A stretch of 64,000 nucleotides of DNA from Escarpia spicata. Taxonomy: Eukaryota; Annelida; Polychaeta; Sabellida; Siboglinidae. How positions within the stretch are numbered: the first letter of the stretch is position 1; each line of letters opens with the position of its first letter. The notes under the pieces were generated by a model. It ran no database searches and was not told the origin of the DNA. It worked only from the letters and a program-made list of their open reading frames with translations. This document shows, one piece after another, positions 1-9,429 of this stretch. The stretch is from assembly GCA_963995525.1 (NCBI GenBank), contig OZ023205.1, positions 51,412,738 to 51,476,737 on the forward strand. Direction: 5' to 3'. A program made the translations under genes and the position numbers.

Positions 1-454
1 GTGGTGTGCACCTAAAATTATTAATCCAAGCTAAATTTAAGGTTATTGAACACGCAACCACCTTATTTCCTTGGCAGCACATGTACTTCCCGGAAACCTA
101 CGTCATGCGTTCCAGGATTACGTTACATTTCCTCTTCCACTACACGGACGGGTGGTGCTGTGCTAACATAAACTATGAACGTATATATGTTCAGCACTGG
201 AATTTAATTCAACAAAAACTGAATAACTCACAGCAGCCCACTTTAATCAAAGTGATCAAAGTATGGTATTATCGTTCACCCCATAGCAAAAATACACATA
301 ATTATATATATATAATTCTATATATTTATTATGGCAGCTTAATTTTTATATATAATTAAATAGAAGAATGTTGAGAATTTAAAAGAATATTTAGGACAAC
401 TTCAATTTTCAATTGAATTCTATAGAATGTTATGGAAACGTATAATTTGCCAAT
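1..454. other. AT-rich sequence with no recognised gene
   Basis: Low-complexity AT-rich DNA with a short TA-rich run near 300-357. The open frame here has no domain I recognise and no codon pattern that separates it from chance. Confidence 0.5.
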
Positions 455-765
455 TAAGCACGTCATGTTTTATGGGCGTATATATTATATATCCAAACTA
501 CTAATTTATTTTATATTTCGCATTTGATTGACGTTTGGTATAGTTATTTGTTTGGGGAATACCGTAAATGAAATATTCCACGACCAAGTGCAATGCTATG
601 TCTCCGTCACACGTCAATCATTTCTGACAAATCTCCTACATAACAGAACACGATTCATGAGTTTCCGACTTTCTATAGGTCGTCCGGTCTGTATCGTTCC
701 TATTCCGATCCAGTGTCGCTGTCTATCGGACGACAAAATGCACCTACATCAGTTGGTCAAATCCG
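455..765 (+). repeat. Dispersed repeat family R1, copy a
   Basis: About 310 bp that reappears almost base for base, in reverse complement, at 37,925-38,265. A fragmentary copy lies at 6,355-6,490. Shared landmarks include GGAATACCGTAAATGAAATA and CGACAAAATGCACCTACAT. A second shared block (TTTAGGCACACATT) lies at 1,448-1,480 and 6,664-6,700, so copies a and c probably extended about 1 kb originally. No open frame is conserved between copies, so I read it as a non-coding interspersed repeat of unknown class. Confidence 0.8.
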
Positions 766-1870
766 CCTCCTTATACTTTTCAAACGCTATTTTTACAAAA
801 CGCTGCATATCATGTTTATCTCACAGGGCAAAGTCATCAAATTATCATCCCATATAGTCATACATCGAGGGCCAGAAAATTTATTAGATATTACCTACCA
901 ACTTGACTTAGAAAAATGCCACCCTGCATTTTGGATAAAATATACACATATAGCTTCTATGGTTTTTCTACAAACACCAAACAATACTTTTTTTCTCACT
1001 TTATAGAGATACTTGCACGGACACAAACTGCTACATATGCACTTAGCCTACCAACATACATCTCGTACTGTCTTTCGATCTTTAAGCACTTGCATATCTT
1101 TAACTTAAATATGTTCTGTATACCACGTTGGGAGTTGTATAAATGTTTTAATTACAATTACAAGTGGGTGGGTGGCTACCACGTCTGCGGCATATTTATA
1201 ATGCCTTAGTGAGAATATCCCGACGGCAATGTATTCTTTTTGACATTGTCGTTATATGCTTTGTATTTGCTCGTTCACTATCTGTCGACTAAAGCTGTTT
1301 CAGTTCCAGTGCATGCCTGCGTTGCATACCAACATCCAACCAGATCAGCTAGGTTTTAGCGTATAGCGTAGAGGAGTCCGTACCACGTGGCTGGTCTGGG
1401 AATGTCCCCGTCTCCCCTAACCCATCGTGTCGGCACACCTTTTGACGTTTAGGCACACATTTTGCTATAACGTGTTTGCATATTGCTACAGAACACGTAT
1501 ATAGACTTTTGGAACGATGGTGGCTTAGCTGGCTCAGCTCTCCCAATATTGAGGGAACGGGGCGTAGCCCCCCAGTATTAAATGTATTTTAATGTGTGTG
1601 ATAAACAGTCCAGTTGGTTCTTCGGAATAACATTTACAAATATTGAAACATTATAATAAAATATCGTAAATTGTTCGTTAAAATGTAAAATGTATTTTTA
1701 TCCATCTCGTTGTAATATTTAACCAACTTTGAAGGCGTGATGCAAAGCCTGTTACAGAGTCGATTGTACACGGTTACAATAGAGGAGGAGGTCCATATAG
1801 CGTGCATGACAGGAATGAAGAAATTTTCAGTTTCCGAGAATCACATCGAAAAAGTTAATTATGTCTTCGA
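766..1870. other. No recognised gene
   Basis: Short chance frames only. The 1,448-1,480 stretch matches 6,664-6,700, the tail of the R1 family. Nothing else recognised. Confidence 0.45.
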
Positions 1871-2532
1871 CCGATATTGGACCAGTCGGGGTCCCCTATG
1901 TTGGACCACTGGTCCAATATAAGACACCCGTGGTCCACTATACGTACCATCCCAACACATATGAGATATGAAAATGTGTCACATTGAAGTTTCTGCATGT
2001 ATATATTAGACTCCTACTTATGGCTCGGGACCTTGTTGAGTAACAGGGGAGGCCTATATTTTTAAACACGGGATATATTATTTTCTGAAATATTCACTTT
2101 GTTAGAAAGTTTTTTAATATTTGTTTCTTCAGAACGCCTCATTATTTTATTTATAATATAATCATCACACGTTGCTTAAAGTTTGATAAGCATGACTATT
2201 ATTTTCACAGACAAGCAAGAATGTGAAACTGCCTCTTACCTTTTTCATCAATGGTCAATAATTGCATTACCGTGGCAACATTTAATTTGTTGAGCAAAAT
2301 CTCACCACATATATTTATGAGCTTTGTAAAATGTATAGGTTTGCATATGTGGCACGTATACTTAACCCGTAGCTAGCATCATAAGTCGATCACCCTCATT
2401 TGGACAAAAAACATCCCGTATTCAAACCTAGACCCCTCCTGCCAGAACGACCAAAACTAAAACATGAGAATGGGTTTATTTAGTTTTAGATACAGAATAC
2501 CATTATTATTATATTTAAATTTAAATTTCCAG

Positions 2533-3768
2533 AGGCAAATACGGAAAGTGGACCCAAGAGGAACTGGATAGAGCGGTCATGTCATTCAGAAATGGAGACG
2601 CCGGCCTCAACGCAACTAGCAGGACCTACGGGATTCCGAAGGCTACCCTGAAGCGGCACCTAAACAACAAAAACAAAATCGCTAATGGTCCAAGAAAGTA
2701 TTGTTGTCGCCCTTGCACTCTGCCGCTAGAGTTGGAGAACATGCTAGTGGAGCATGTTTTAGAACTGGAGAATATGCTGATTGGTATAACCAGGAAAGAA
2801 TTGATGGATATGGCATATCAGTTGGCTGAAGCGAATGGAATAAGGCATTGCTTCAACACTGAAAAACAAGCAGCTAACAGACATTGGTACCGTCAAGCCG
2901 AGGCAACTTCTATTACGAGAGCCAAAGGGTTCAATCGTGAGAGTGTGTATGAGTTCTACGATAAACTAGAAACATTGGTTGACACGTACGGATTCGATGC
3001 TACAAACGTCTTTAACGTGGACGAATCGGGCATAACAACTGTGCAGAAGGTCCTTGGAAAAAGAGGGAAAAGCAAATCGGATCTCTTACTAGTGGTGAGA
3101 GAGGCTTTACTACAACAGTGGTGCGTAGCATGAGTGCAGGGGACAACTATGTTCCACCAATGATAATTTTCATGCGTAAACGCATGGTAGAATCACTGAA
3201 GGAAGGCGCCCCACCTGGAAGTGTCATAGTGAATAATGAATCAGGCCGGATGAACAAGGAACTCTTCGTTGTCTGGCTGAAGCACTTTGTATTTTTGCTG
3301 CACCAAAGACAAACATGTTCTGTTGATTCTTGACGGCCATTCGTCACACACGAAAAATACTGAAGCACTCCAATACGCCCGGGAGACCATGGAGTCGTCA
3401 TATTATCTCTTCCTCCACACACAACGCACCGTCTCCAACCCCTTGATCGGGTTTTCTACAAACCTCTGATGACCTATTACAATGAGGAATGTGACACCTG
3501 GCTGAGGACCAAAACAACTACAGTCACCATCTCCTCAGTCTGCCGTATCTTCGAAAGGGCATACGTGCGTTCTGATTCTATGGCAACTGCCGTCAATGGT
3601 TTCAAGTGCACAGGCATTTGGCCTTGTGATCGGAACATATGGACTGACGCAGATTTCGCCGCGGCTGGAAGGTTCGAATTGTCCTACTCGGAAACTGGTA
3701 GAGATGTCCCATCGAATTCTGCCATAGACAACCAACCCATGCCCATCCATAAGCGATCAACAGTCTAA
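2533..3768 (+). pseudogene. Pogo-like DDE transposase, broken by frameshifts
   Basis: Would catalyse cut-and-paste transposition in the nucleus. The first frame (to about 3,130) opens with a Psq/CENP-B-type helix-turn-helix (GKYGKWTQEELDRAV, then TYGIPKATLKRHL) and part of a second DNA-binding domain (ELMDMAYQLAEANGI). The first catalytic Asp lies in NVFNVDESGITTVQ. The reading then jumps frame near 3,110 to SMSAGDNYVPPMIIFMRKRM, and near 3,290 to LLILDGHSSHTKN (second catalytic Asp). It jumps again near 3,420 to the family's PHTTHRLQPLDRVF region (third acidic residue), ending with NGFKCTGIWPCDRNIW. At least three frameshifts make it non-functional. A CAG just before 2,533 could be a 3' splice site, so the true start may lie upstream. 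DDE_1 family membership is clear from motif order and spacing. Confidence 0.85.
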
Positions 3769-3905
3769 CAAACCTAGCCTGTCCGCGCATGAGCAACAAC
3801 AGTCTAATGACCCAAGCGTGTCTACAAAGCGAGCAACAATCCAACAACCAAAGCCTGTACACGACCGAGCAACAGTCCAATGATCCATGCCCATCCACAA
3901 GCAGC
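3735..3905 (+). repeat. Degenerate coding tandem repeat, about 39 bp
   Basis: Three to four diverged units encode variants of EQQSNDPSxST between the transposase and OTU parts of the pogo-like element. They look like a linker expanded by replication slippage. The units are out of register with both neighbours, which is where the frame is lost. Confidence 0.6.
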
Positions 3906-4531
3906 AGAGTGGTTTCAGGTGTGTCGCAACCAATGCAGATGGACGTTGTTTCTTCCGAGCCGTTGATAGTTGTGAAGATCTCGATATGCAGCATGCAGAA
4001 AGAGACAACGATGGCAATTTAAAGGACCTACGAATGAGAATACGAGAAATGACTTCCGCTGATGTTCTACGATCCAACATGATTGCACATATGCTAGACA
4101 ACTTTGGCCTTTATGAAAACATTGATGAGAGGATGGTGAACGCAGATCTACCTCAGAGACTGTGTTACGCATCTATCAAGGACAGAATCGCATCGATGGC
4201 GAATCCCAGTGAAATGATTGGGGAGATACAGATCGTTGCGACGGCACGCTGTCTACAACGACCATTGCATGTCTCCGTTGGGGAGAGTGTACTTGAATTC
4301 GGGACGGAATTTCAGGAGTCTGGTGCAATTATGGTCAAATACCTAAATCTATGTGAAGATGCTGGTCATTGTGAAGCATTAGTCCCAATCGCGGAGCAGC
4401 TGACTGATCAACCAGAGATGGGTAGAAAGGTCGTCACTCCTGCGATGCTGTCTCCCATCCCAAAACCAGCGATTTCTAGGGCCAAGAGAAGAACCACAAA
4501 GTCGGAAATCATAACCTCCAGTCCCTATTAA
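3887..4531 (+). CDS. OTU-like cysteine protease domain carried by the transposon
   Basis: OTU proteases remove ubiquitin from proteins; the domain recurs in mobile elements and viruses. The 214-residue frame carries the hallmark N-terminal box VATNADGRCFFRAV (residues 13-26), with the catalytic Asp and Cys in DGRC. Near the C-terminus it has GHCEALVPI (about residues 165-173), where the His is the expected catalytic base. Families usually read H-Y-x-A-L there, so Cys after His is a variant. Between them lie an alpha-helical stretch and GEIQIVATARCLQRPLHV, matching the pre-strand region of OTU folds. The ATG at 3,887 is the first in frame, but the frame probably began as part of a longer transposase polyprotein. 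The stop at 4,529 is followed, in the same frame, by a PHD-like finger. Confidence 0.75.
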   Translation: MPIHKQQSGFRCVATNADGRCFFRAVDSCEDLDMQHAERDNDGNLKDLRMRIREMTSADVLRSNMIAHMLDNFGLYENIDERMVNADLPQRLCYASIKDRIASMANPSEMIGEIQIVATARCLQRPLHVSVGESVLEFGTEFQESGAIMVKYLNLCEDAGHCEALVPIAEQLTDQPEMGRKVVTPAMLSPIPKPAISRAKRRTTKSEIITSSPY

Positions 4532-4825
4532 AGCTTTAATAACAAAAGTCAAAAGGCACAAAAGTTGGCATAACTCAGCAGTTGGCAACAGAAATAGAAA
4601 GACAACAGATACAATTAAGATAGAAAAAACACAAAAAAACGGCAGCTTTCTCCTGCCAGCCAAAACGAAAAAAGCGGTCAATGTGACAACCAGTCTTGGT
4701 ACTTTGTACTGTGTAACGAAGAGCGAAAAGAAACCATGGTGAAATGTGTACACTGTGGGATATGGATACATATGAGTTGTGCTGGAGGCCTGCCCTATAC
4801 CTATCGATGTGACATGTGTCAGTAA
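4532..4825 (+). pseudogene. PHD-type zinc finger, C-terminal end of the transposon protein
   Basis: This stays in the same frame as the OTU domain after four stop codons (around 4,529, 4,571, 4,592 and 4,613), several of them plausible AAA/CAA-to-stop changes. From 4,685 it reads W-Y-F-x-x-C ... MVKCVHCGIWIHMSCA ... YRCDMCQ and then TAA at 4,823. That is the C4HC3 layout of a PHD finger, with the first zinc ligand changed to Phe. PHD fingers bind histone tails and are known at the C-termini of some invertebrate DDE_1 transposases. The frame identity with the OTU region is direct evidence that both once belonged to one protein. Confidence 0.7.
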
Positions 4826-5289
4826 AAGATCGTATTCCTAATTTGGTGATCAGGGACCATCAATTACTGACTGGTATGTTGTTGCCATTATTAGACACTC
4901 TACTGACAATTATTTCGTAGGTTTGTTCGTTTATCCGTGACTGATTCTATCATGACAATCACTTCGTTGGGGTATTTTTCTATTCGTGACAAAATATAAT
5001 TGTTTGTTCTTGGTTCAGAATTAAATTGTGTCAAATCTATTTGGCGCTTAGTCGTCACATGTCATTTGTATGCTCACTGGAACGCCGTAGTTTTCGTGAT
5101 TTGTGCATTAAGCAACTATCTTCTTATAAGTCTGAAGTGGGTGATGAACCTTGGTTTCTTTCAAAGCATCAAGAATAGACAGATGACGCATATTAAACCA
5201 GAATCACCTATATTGGACCACGTGGTCCAGTATCAGGACCACTGTAGTTCAATATATGTCACCCAATTACCAATTGGACCAATTACGAA

Positions 5290-6190
5290 AACAACTTTTT
5301 TGCATTTTGTGGACAAAATAACAAATGCATTGACTCTATTTCCCACTTGCACACAGAGCTTGTAGTAACTCGTGGCCTGATCCTTAATAGTCCTCGATAT
5401 CACGTACAGGAATGGAGAAAGAGGGCTCGGAAGTTAGGGGGTTCAATATCGGTGCACTTCCCCTAGTAGCCACCTTACTGAAACAGGTCACATATATGTA
5501 AGGCAGTCAACAGTGATGTGGCGACCACTATTTCCTTGTCGTTTTACCTTGGTATGTCATTTGCCTACTAATACTAGTCACACGTGGATCAGAAATTTTT
5601 ACTTTTAGAACAGTCGACTATTATAAACAATTGAACACGTGAACCGTTCGTGTATTGGTTTTCTCACAGCCGGGCCTTTTCAACTGTCACACGTGTGGTC
5701 AAATCTTTAATATGATTAAAGAGTACCAACAATAACAGCAACAACATTGCAAGGATACCTGCATACCAGTTAATGCCATGTCATTTGATATGCCACATCA
5801 TGTGACACTGAGGCACGTTAAGACATTTCTTGAATTTCATATTCTCTCCAGCAATGTTACAGTTTCAACCGTAGCATCTGCAATAGGGTTCTCTGTACAG
5901 TTAGCACGCGGCACATCGCACGCAGGCCTTTAAGCACTGACCACTCACGCATCTTGCTAGGCATCTTGCTAGCACATTTTAGTAGTGCTTATTGATAGTA
6001 GTAATTGTGACATTTGCTCGGAGAATACACCCTTTATGCTTCCAAGCCACAACAAGCATTTTCCAGAGAAATACAGATAACAATCAAACCATACCATTTT
6101 TATAATTAGTAGCAGTATTGCCTTATTATCATAACCACCATTGCTATCATTGTTAACATTGCTGATATTGTATTCATACTTATAATCGTT
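5290..6190. other. No recognised gene
   Basis: AT-rich intergenic sequence between the pogo-like element and the 6.2 kb microsatellite module. I see no domain, splice pattern or repeat match. Confidence 0.45.
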
Positions 6191-6195
6191 TTCAC

Positions 6196-6256
6196 CGTTG
6201 TTACCTGTGTCAGAGAAGAACGTTAACATGCTTACACACACGCACGCACGCACACA
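6196..6256 (-). repeat. Microsatellite-associated module M, copy 4, with CACG repeats
   Basis: On the minus strand a CGTG-rich microsatellite is followed by CATGTTAACGTTCTTCTC. This is one of four copies of a short conserved module (others near 19,233, 23,790 and 36,186), each beginning right at a microsatellite edge. Confidence 0.6.
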
Positions 6257-6354
6257 GATCGCTCACTATCAAGATATTAAAATGATTCAATTGCAATTCA
6301 ACTACTAATTGATTTTAAATTTCATGTGTGCTTGACTTTTGAAACACTTATTTC

Positions 6355-6700
<346 letters not shown>

Positions 6701-6724
6701 TATTATTAATAATAATAATAGAAT

Positions 6725-6751
6725 AGTGGTTGTTGCAATAGCTATCTTTAG
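6725..6751 (-). pseudogene. Remnant of a duplicated EGF-like exon start
   Basis: The minus strand reads CTAAAG followed by codons for xSYCNNH. This mirrors the start of the intact EGF exon at 7,016 (CTAAAG, then SDCNNHGNC). Similarity continues into flanking intron-like sequence (6,751-6,860 against 7,017-7,100), showing a local tandem exon duplication. The copy is lost after CNNH, where an ATT/AAT-rich run begins. Confidence 0.5.
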
Positions 6752-6801
6752 TGCAAGTTTTAAAATAATAGTTTACAAATATAAAAATATATTAAGTATT
6801 A

Positions 6802-7016
6802 CTAAGCATACTTAGCTACAAAAGCGACTTCTTCGTGGGCAGAACTACTCCATACTAGCACACGATTCGTGTTTTTCCTAGTGTTTCCGTGTGTCATCGA
6901 GAGTGTTGTTTCAGTATTTAACTCATGTCTTGCTACTTCGCACGTGGCGCCGCCATAGCCATTGTCGTAATTACATCTGTACAATATGCAGTTGCCGTGG
7001 TTATTGCAGTCGCTGT
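6802..7016 (-). CDS. EGF-like terminal exon of the secreted cysteine-rich gene
   Basis: A candidate 3' splice site (TTCTTTTCTAGTTTAAGCTAAAG) precedes a phase-1 exon reading SDCNNHGNCILYRCNYDN, then GYGGATCEVARHE, and continuing to a stop at 6,802. The spacing C-x2-HG-x-C-x4-C-x-[C]-x2-GYxGxxC is that of a tenascin/teneurin-type EGF module, which forms small disulfide-bonded extracellular units. The fifth Cys of the module is replaced by Tyr. The upstream exons on this strand are also cysteine-rich and accept phase 1, the classic phase of EGF exons. A GTAGCA after GCGAA could be a weak donor, so the 30-residue tail may or may not be translated. Confidence 0.55.
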
Positions 7017-7308
7017 CTTTAGCTTAAACTAGAAAAGAATTGTTTACCAATAATTTACATTAGTAAGTACGACTTTTCCATGGACAGAACTGAAACAGAC
7101 ACGGCTGAAAACGTCCCGTGTCTTAGGTAACACACCCCATTGCCTTCATTGACGTACTTACTAGATAGCATCCCATGTTGATGAATATAAGTGTCTGCGG
7201 GTGCGTGTGAAAGCAACACCAGCACCGAAAATGCGGCATTTCAGAAATGAACGTGAACAAATAATATAGACGATGATTGATATTAATCGTGACTACAACA
7301 CAATTTAC

Positions 7309-7410
7309 CCGGCTATGTTTTGCATGTTCGGCCGGTGTAGCAGCCATGGTAATGACACACGGGTTTGCTGTATCATCCATGGGCTATACACTCAACGTTC
7401 GTAGAGCAAC
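7309..7410 (-). pseudogene. EGF-like exon with two stop codons
   Basis: The acceptor TTTAATTCAG is followed by a 102-bp block ending at a donor (CCGG/GTAAAT), giving a symmetrical phase 1-1 exon. It reads GCSTNVECIAHG, stop, YSKPVCHYHGCYTGRTCKT, stop. Around the stop, C-x5-C-xxHG-(stop)-x5-C-x-Y-x3-YTGxxC is an EGF module. A TGA sits where the third Cys belongs, Tyr replaces the fifth Cys, and a TAG comes just before the donor. This exon cannot be used in a full-length product, but its splice signals and phase are intact. Confidence 0.5.
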
Positions 7411-7622
7411 CTGAATTAAATACAATAATCATGAGTTTAGACTCTCAGACTTTCTTTGGAGTAGTTCGTTTCTTGGAGTAAAACGGAAGAAAAAAATGAA
7501 TGCATACACATGGAAATAATGCACAGCAACTACACATGTGCATGCAACATTTTATTCATGTGTGTACCAACATTTGAAGCAAACTCTTCAGTTGTATGAT
7601 ATACAAACAAAACGACATATAC

Positions 7623-7748
7623 CTGTCGGTTTGGCACAATGACATACGACACGTATTCTGTCTTTGCAGTAGCCTGTGGCCTTTTGGAATGGAGAGTAAA
7701 ACGCCTTGCACGGGTGATACGGGTATTTGGCTTCACATCTCACCGGAC
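7623..7748 (-). CDS. Cysteine-rich, EGF/defensin-like exon (phase 1-1)
   Basis: A pyrimidine-rich stretch and TTTTGGAG precede PVRCEAKYPYHPCKAF ... ATGYCKDRIRVVCHCAKPTG, which ends at CCGACAG/GTATAT. The exon is 126 bp and symmetrical (phase 1-1), so it can join directly to the signal-peptide exon at 8,189. The cysteine order C-x8-C-x13-C-x7-C-x-C followed by xxxxG fits an EGF module whose last Cys lies in the next exon. It also resembles a CS-alpha-beta peptide (GYC ... CxC) lacking one Cys, so the fold is not settled. If the donor is skipped, the frame runs on with two further Cys to a stop near 7,588. Confidence 0.5.
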
Positions 7749-7942
7749 CTCCAAAATCACACCACAATTGTTGACGAATCAAGAAGAAAACAAGTGCACT
7801 CTGAACCCATGAATCGGCGAATTCCGTTAGACAAGCATTGCTTTACTAATATGTTGATGACTTTACAAAAAAATGTGTCGTGTGTACGCGCTTGTACTGC
7901 ACCAAAGTGTATAGTTGAGAGGAATACACACAATAAACATAC

Positions 7943-8058
7943 CTGGTGCCACCTGCATACAGCTTTGCCACTGTTTTCGCAGTAGCAGGTAGCAGTCTGC
8001 ACACACATCTCCCTGCACGAATTGTGCGAGCATTTAACGAAGCACATCGTCAGATCTG
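7943..8058 (-). CDS. Cysteine-rich exon 2 of a small secreted protein
   Basis: The acceptor CCTTCTTGCAGCAG is a tandem NAGNAG site, so use of one or the other AG adds or removes a single residue. The exon completes the codon left by the upstream exon and then reads DLTMCFVKCSHNSC, REMCVQTATCYC, ENSGKAVCRWHQ, ending at an excellent donor (CACCAG/GTATGT). Seven cysteines in 38 residues, ending C-x-C-x7-C, suggest a disulfide-rich extracellular module. It ends in phase 0, which does not match the phase-1 exons downstream. A weaker donor 4 bp further on (GTAT/GTTTAT) would restore phase 1 and put a Cys at the junction. It may instead belong to an alternative transcript. Confidence 0.6.
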
Positions 8059-8188
8059 CTGCAAGAAGGTGAATAAAAGTAATATCATAAACGTAATCGG
8101 ATAAGCAACATCAGCAAAGTTCATGTTGAAACAGAGTAATTGCACAAACACGGTTGTGCACTTTTATCATCAACATCCCCCTCCTTAC

Positions 8189-8264
8189 CGTAAGCCTGAG
8201 GCAAGACGAGAGCGAAGATGCAAATTACCACATACACGTCGACGAGCTTCATTCTTATGATCAT
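8189..8264 (-). CDS. Signal-peptide exon of the secreted EGF-like gene
   Basis: First coding exon on the minus strand. From the ATG at 8,264 it encodes MIIRMKLVDVYVVICIFAL followed by VLPQAY: basic residues, an uninterrupted hydrophobic core and a polar end, typical of a cleaved secretion signal. Other in-frame ATGs lie at 8,270 and 8,252. ATGCAG at 8,270-8,265 could itself be a 3' splice site, which would put a 5' UTR intron upstream and favour 8,264 or 8,252 as the start. The exon ends in phase 1 at TACG/GTAAGG, exactly the phase accepted by the cysteine-rich exons at 8,058, 7,748, 7,410 and 7,016. This agreement is the main reason to treat the cluster as one gene. Confidence 0.6.
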
Positions 8265-8380
8265 CTGCATTTCGAATAAACACAAGTAAATTGTTAAATA
8301 AATTAATGTGTATAAAATTACACATATTATATTTCGTTAATGTAGTATTAGTTTTGCTATTATATATAATAAATACATTA

Positions 8381-9413
8381 TAGGCTTTCCCGTTACCATC
8401 AACAAGCGCCTGATGCATTTATGTGAATATGTGTGTAACCTAATATCCTGGTTTCTTTAATGTTTTAATACACTCATTCACCAGCAAAGTAAGTCTACTC
8501 ACCGACAGCCAACGACGTTCTGATCGTGATCCATCAAGTTGCTAGACTGATTCTGAGAAAGAAGTATTGCCTTTAACTACTCTAGGCAGCCAATGTGTGT
8601 TGTGTGATAGGAGTGCGTGCCTGTGTGCGAGACGACATTGACTACATTGCGTACAGTCTAGCCCAGTCGAGAGATTTGGTAGAGACATGTAAGACGTCGT
8701 TTATTTTTAAAAATCAATCGTTCCTAAATCAAACACCTTTACCGGCACCAACTCAGTTTCGTCGCTTCGTTTTGTGATTCGTTTTTGCGTTTATTTCGAT
8801 AAAAACATAGAGCTTTCGTGATTCAACAAAAGCCCATCCAGTCAAACTAGATTGGCAACGGAAACTGAAAAAAAGAGATAAAACTGCATCCGGTGGTAGA
8901 TTCGAAGCAAACCAAGGAGCTGGTTCAATGGCGGATGGCGGGCAAACCCGAAAGGAAGCCCCTGACAGCGGATCTCCTAACACTAAAATCAACGGTTAAC
9001 ATTGCATGCTGGATTGTTGGAACGTTGTATCAGATAGGAAGACTGCCACGAGTTGTCCTGAAAATGCACCAATACAAGATTAGCCTTCTATGCATCACGG
9101 AGGACGTATGGACTGGAACTGTTAAAAGAGTACTGACTGTAAAAGACACCATACTATCATCAGACTGAGGGGACAACAACCATCGACAGGGAGTAGCCCT
9201 GATCATCCAGAGGATGCACAACAACACTTTCCTTAAATGGATGCCAGTTAATGAAAGATTCAGTTACGCTAGATTTAACTGCCGAGTTATCAAACTATCA
9301 GTGGTATTTTGTTACGCACCAACAAAAGTTGCAGACAATGAGGGCAAAAAACCCTTCATGATAGTATTCAGGCAACTTTGGAAGATGTTGCGAGCACACA
9401 CACTCTCTTATTA
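8381..9413 (+). mobile_element. LINE copy A: 5' UTR and endonuclease fragment
   Basis: Direct-orientation counterpart of 26,320-27,360. Untranslated sequence (GGCTTTCCCGTTACC, GCGCCTGATGCATT) leads to an open frame near 8,922 (MADG-like) and then an APE-type endonuclease. It reads NIACWIVGTLYQIGRLPRVV, HQYKISLLCITEDVW, then after a stop HRQGVALIIQ and VFCYAPTKVADN. These are the opening, E-box and C-Y-A-P-T motifs of LINE endonucleases, which nick target DNA. Stops occur near 9,166 and the copy ends at about 9,413, so it is truncated at its 3' end. The clade is not assigned beyond APE-type non-LTR. Confidence 0.75.
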
Positions 9414-9429
9414 ATTTCCGTCTGCCGCC

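Larger units (their letters stand above)
1873..5283 (+). mobile_element. Decayed pogo/Tigger-like DNA transposon
   Basis: A unit of about 3.4 kb with related sequence at both ends in inverted orientation. On the left, around 1,904-1,920, is the near-palindrome TTGGACCACTGGTCCAA followed by TATAAGACACC. On the right, around 5,211-5,230, is TATTGGACCACGTGGTCCAG, whose complement reads TGGACCACGTGGTCCAATATA. Further GGTCC/GGACC half-sites flank both (1,875, 1,889, 1,931; 5,235, 5,275). Inside, on the plus strand, come a helix-turn-helix and DDE transposase remnant, degenerate coding repeats, an OTU-like domain and a PHD-like finger. Pogo elements insert at TA, and TA occurs at both candidate edges, but the exact termini are not fixed because the outermost bases do not mirror each other cleanly. 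Confidence 0.7.

Noticed and set aside
7373..7376. Selenocysteine recoding of the TGA in the EGF exon
   Set aside because: A second stop (TAG) lies in the same exon and no SECIS-like structure was noticed, so exon decay is simpler.
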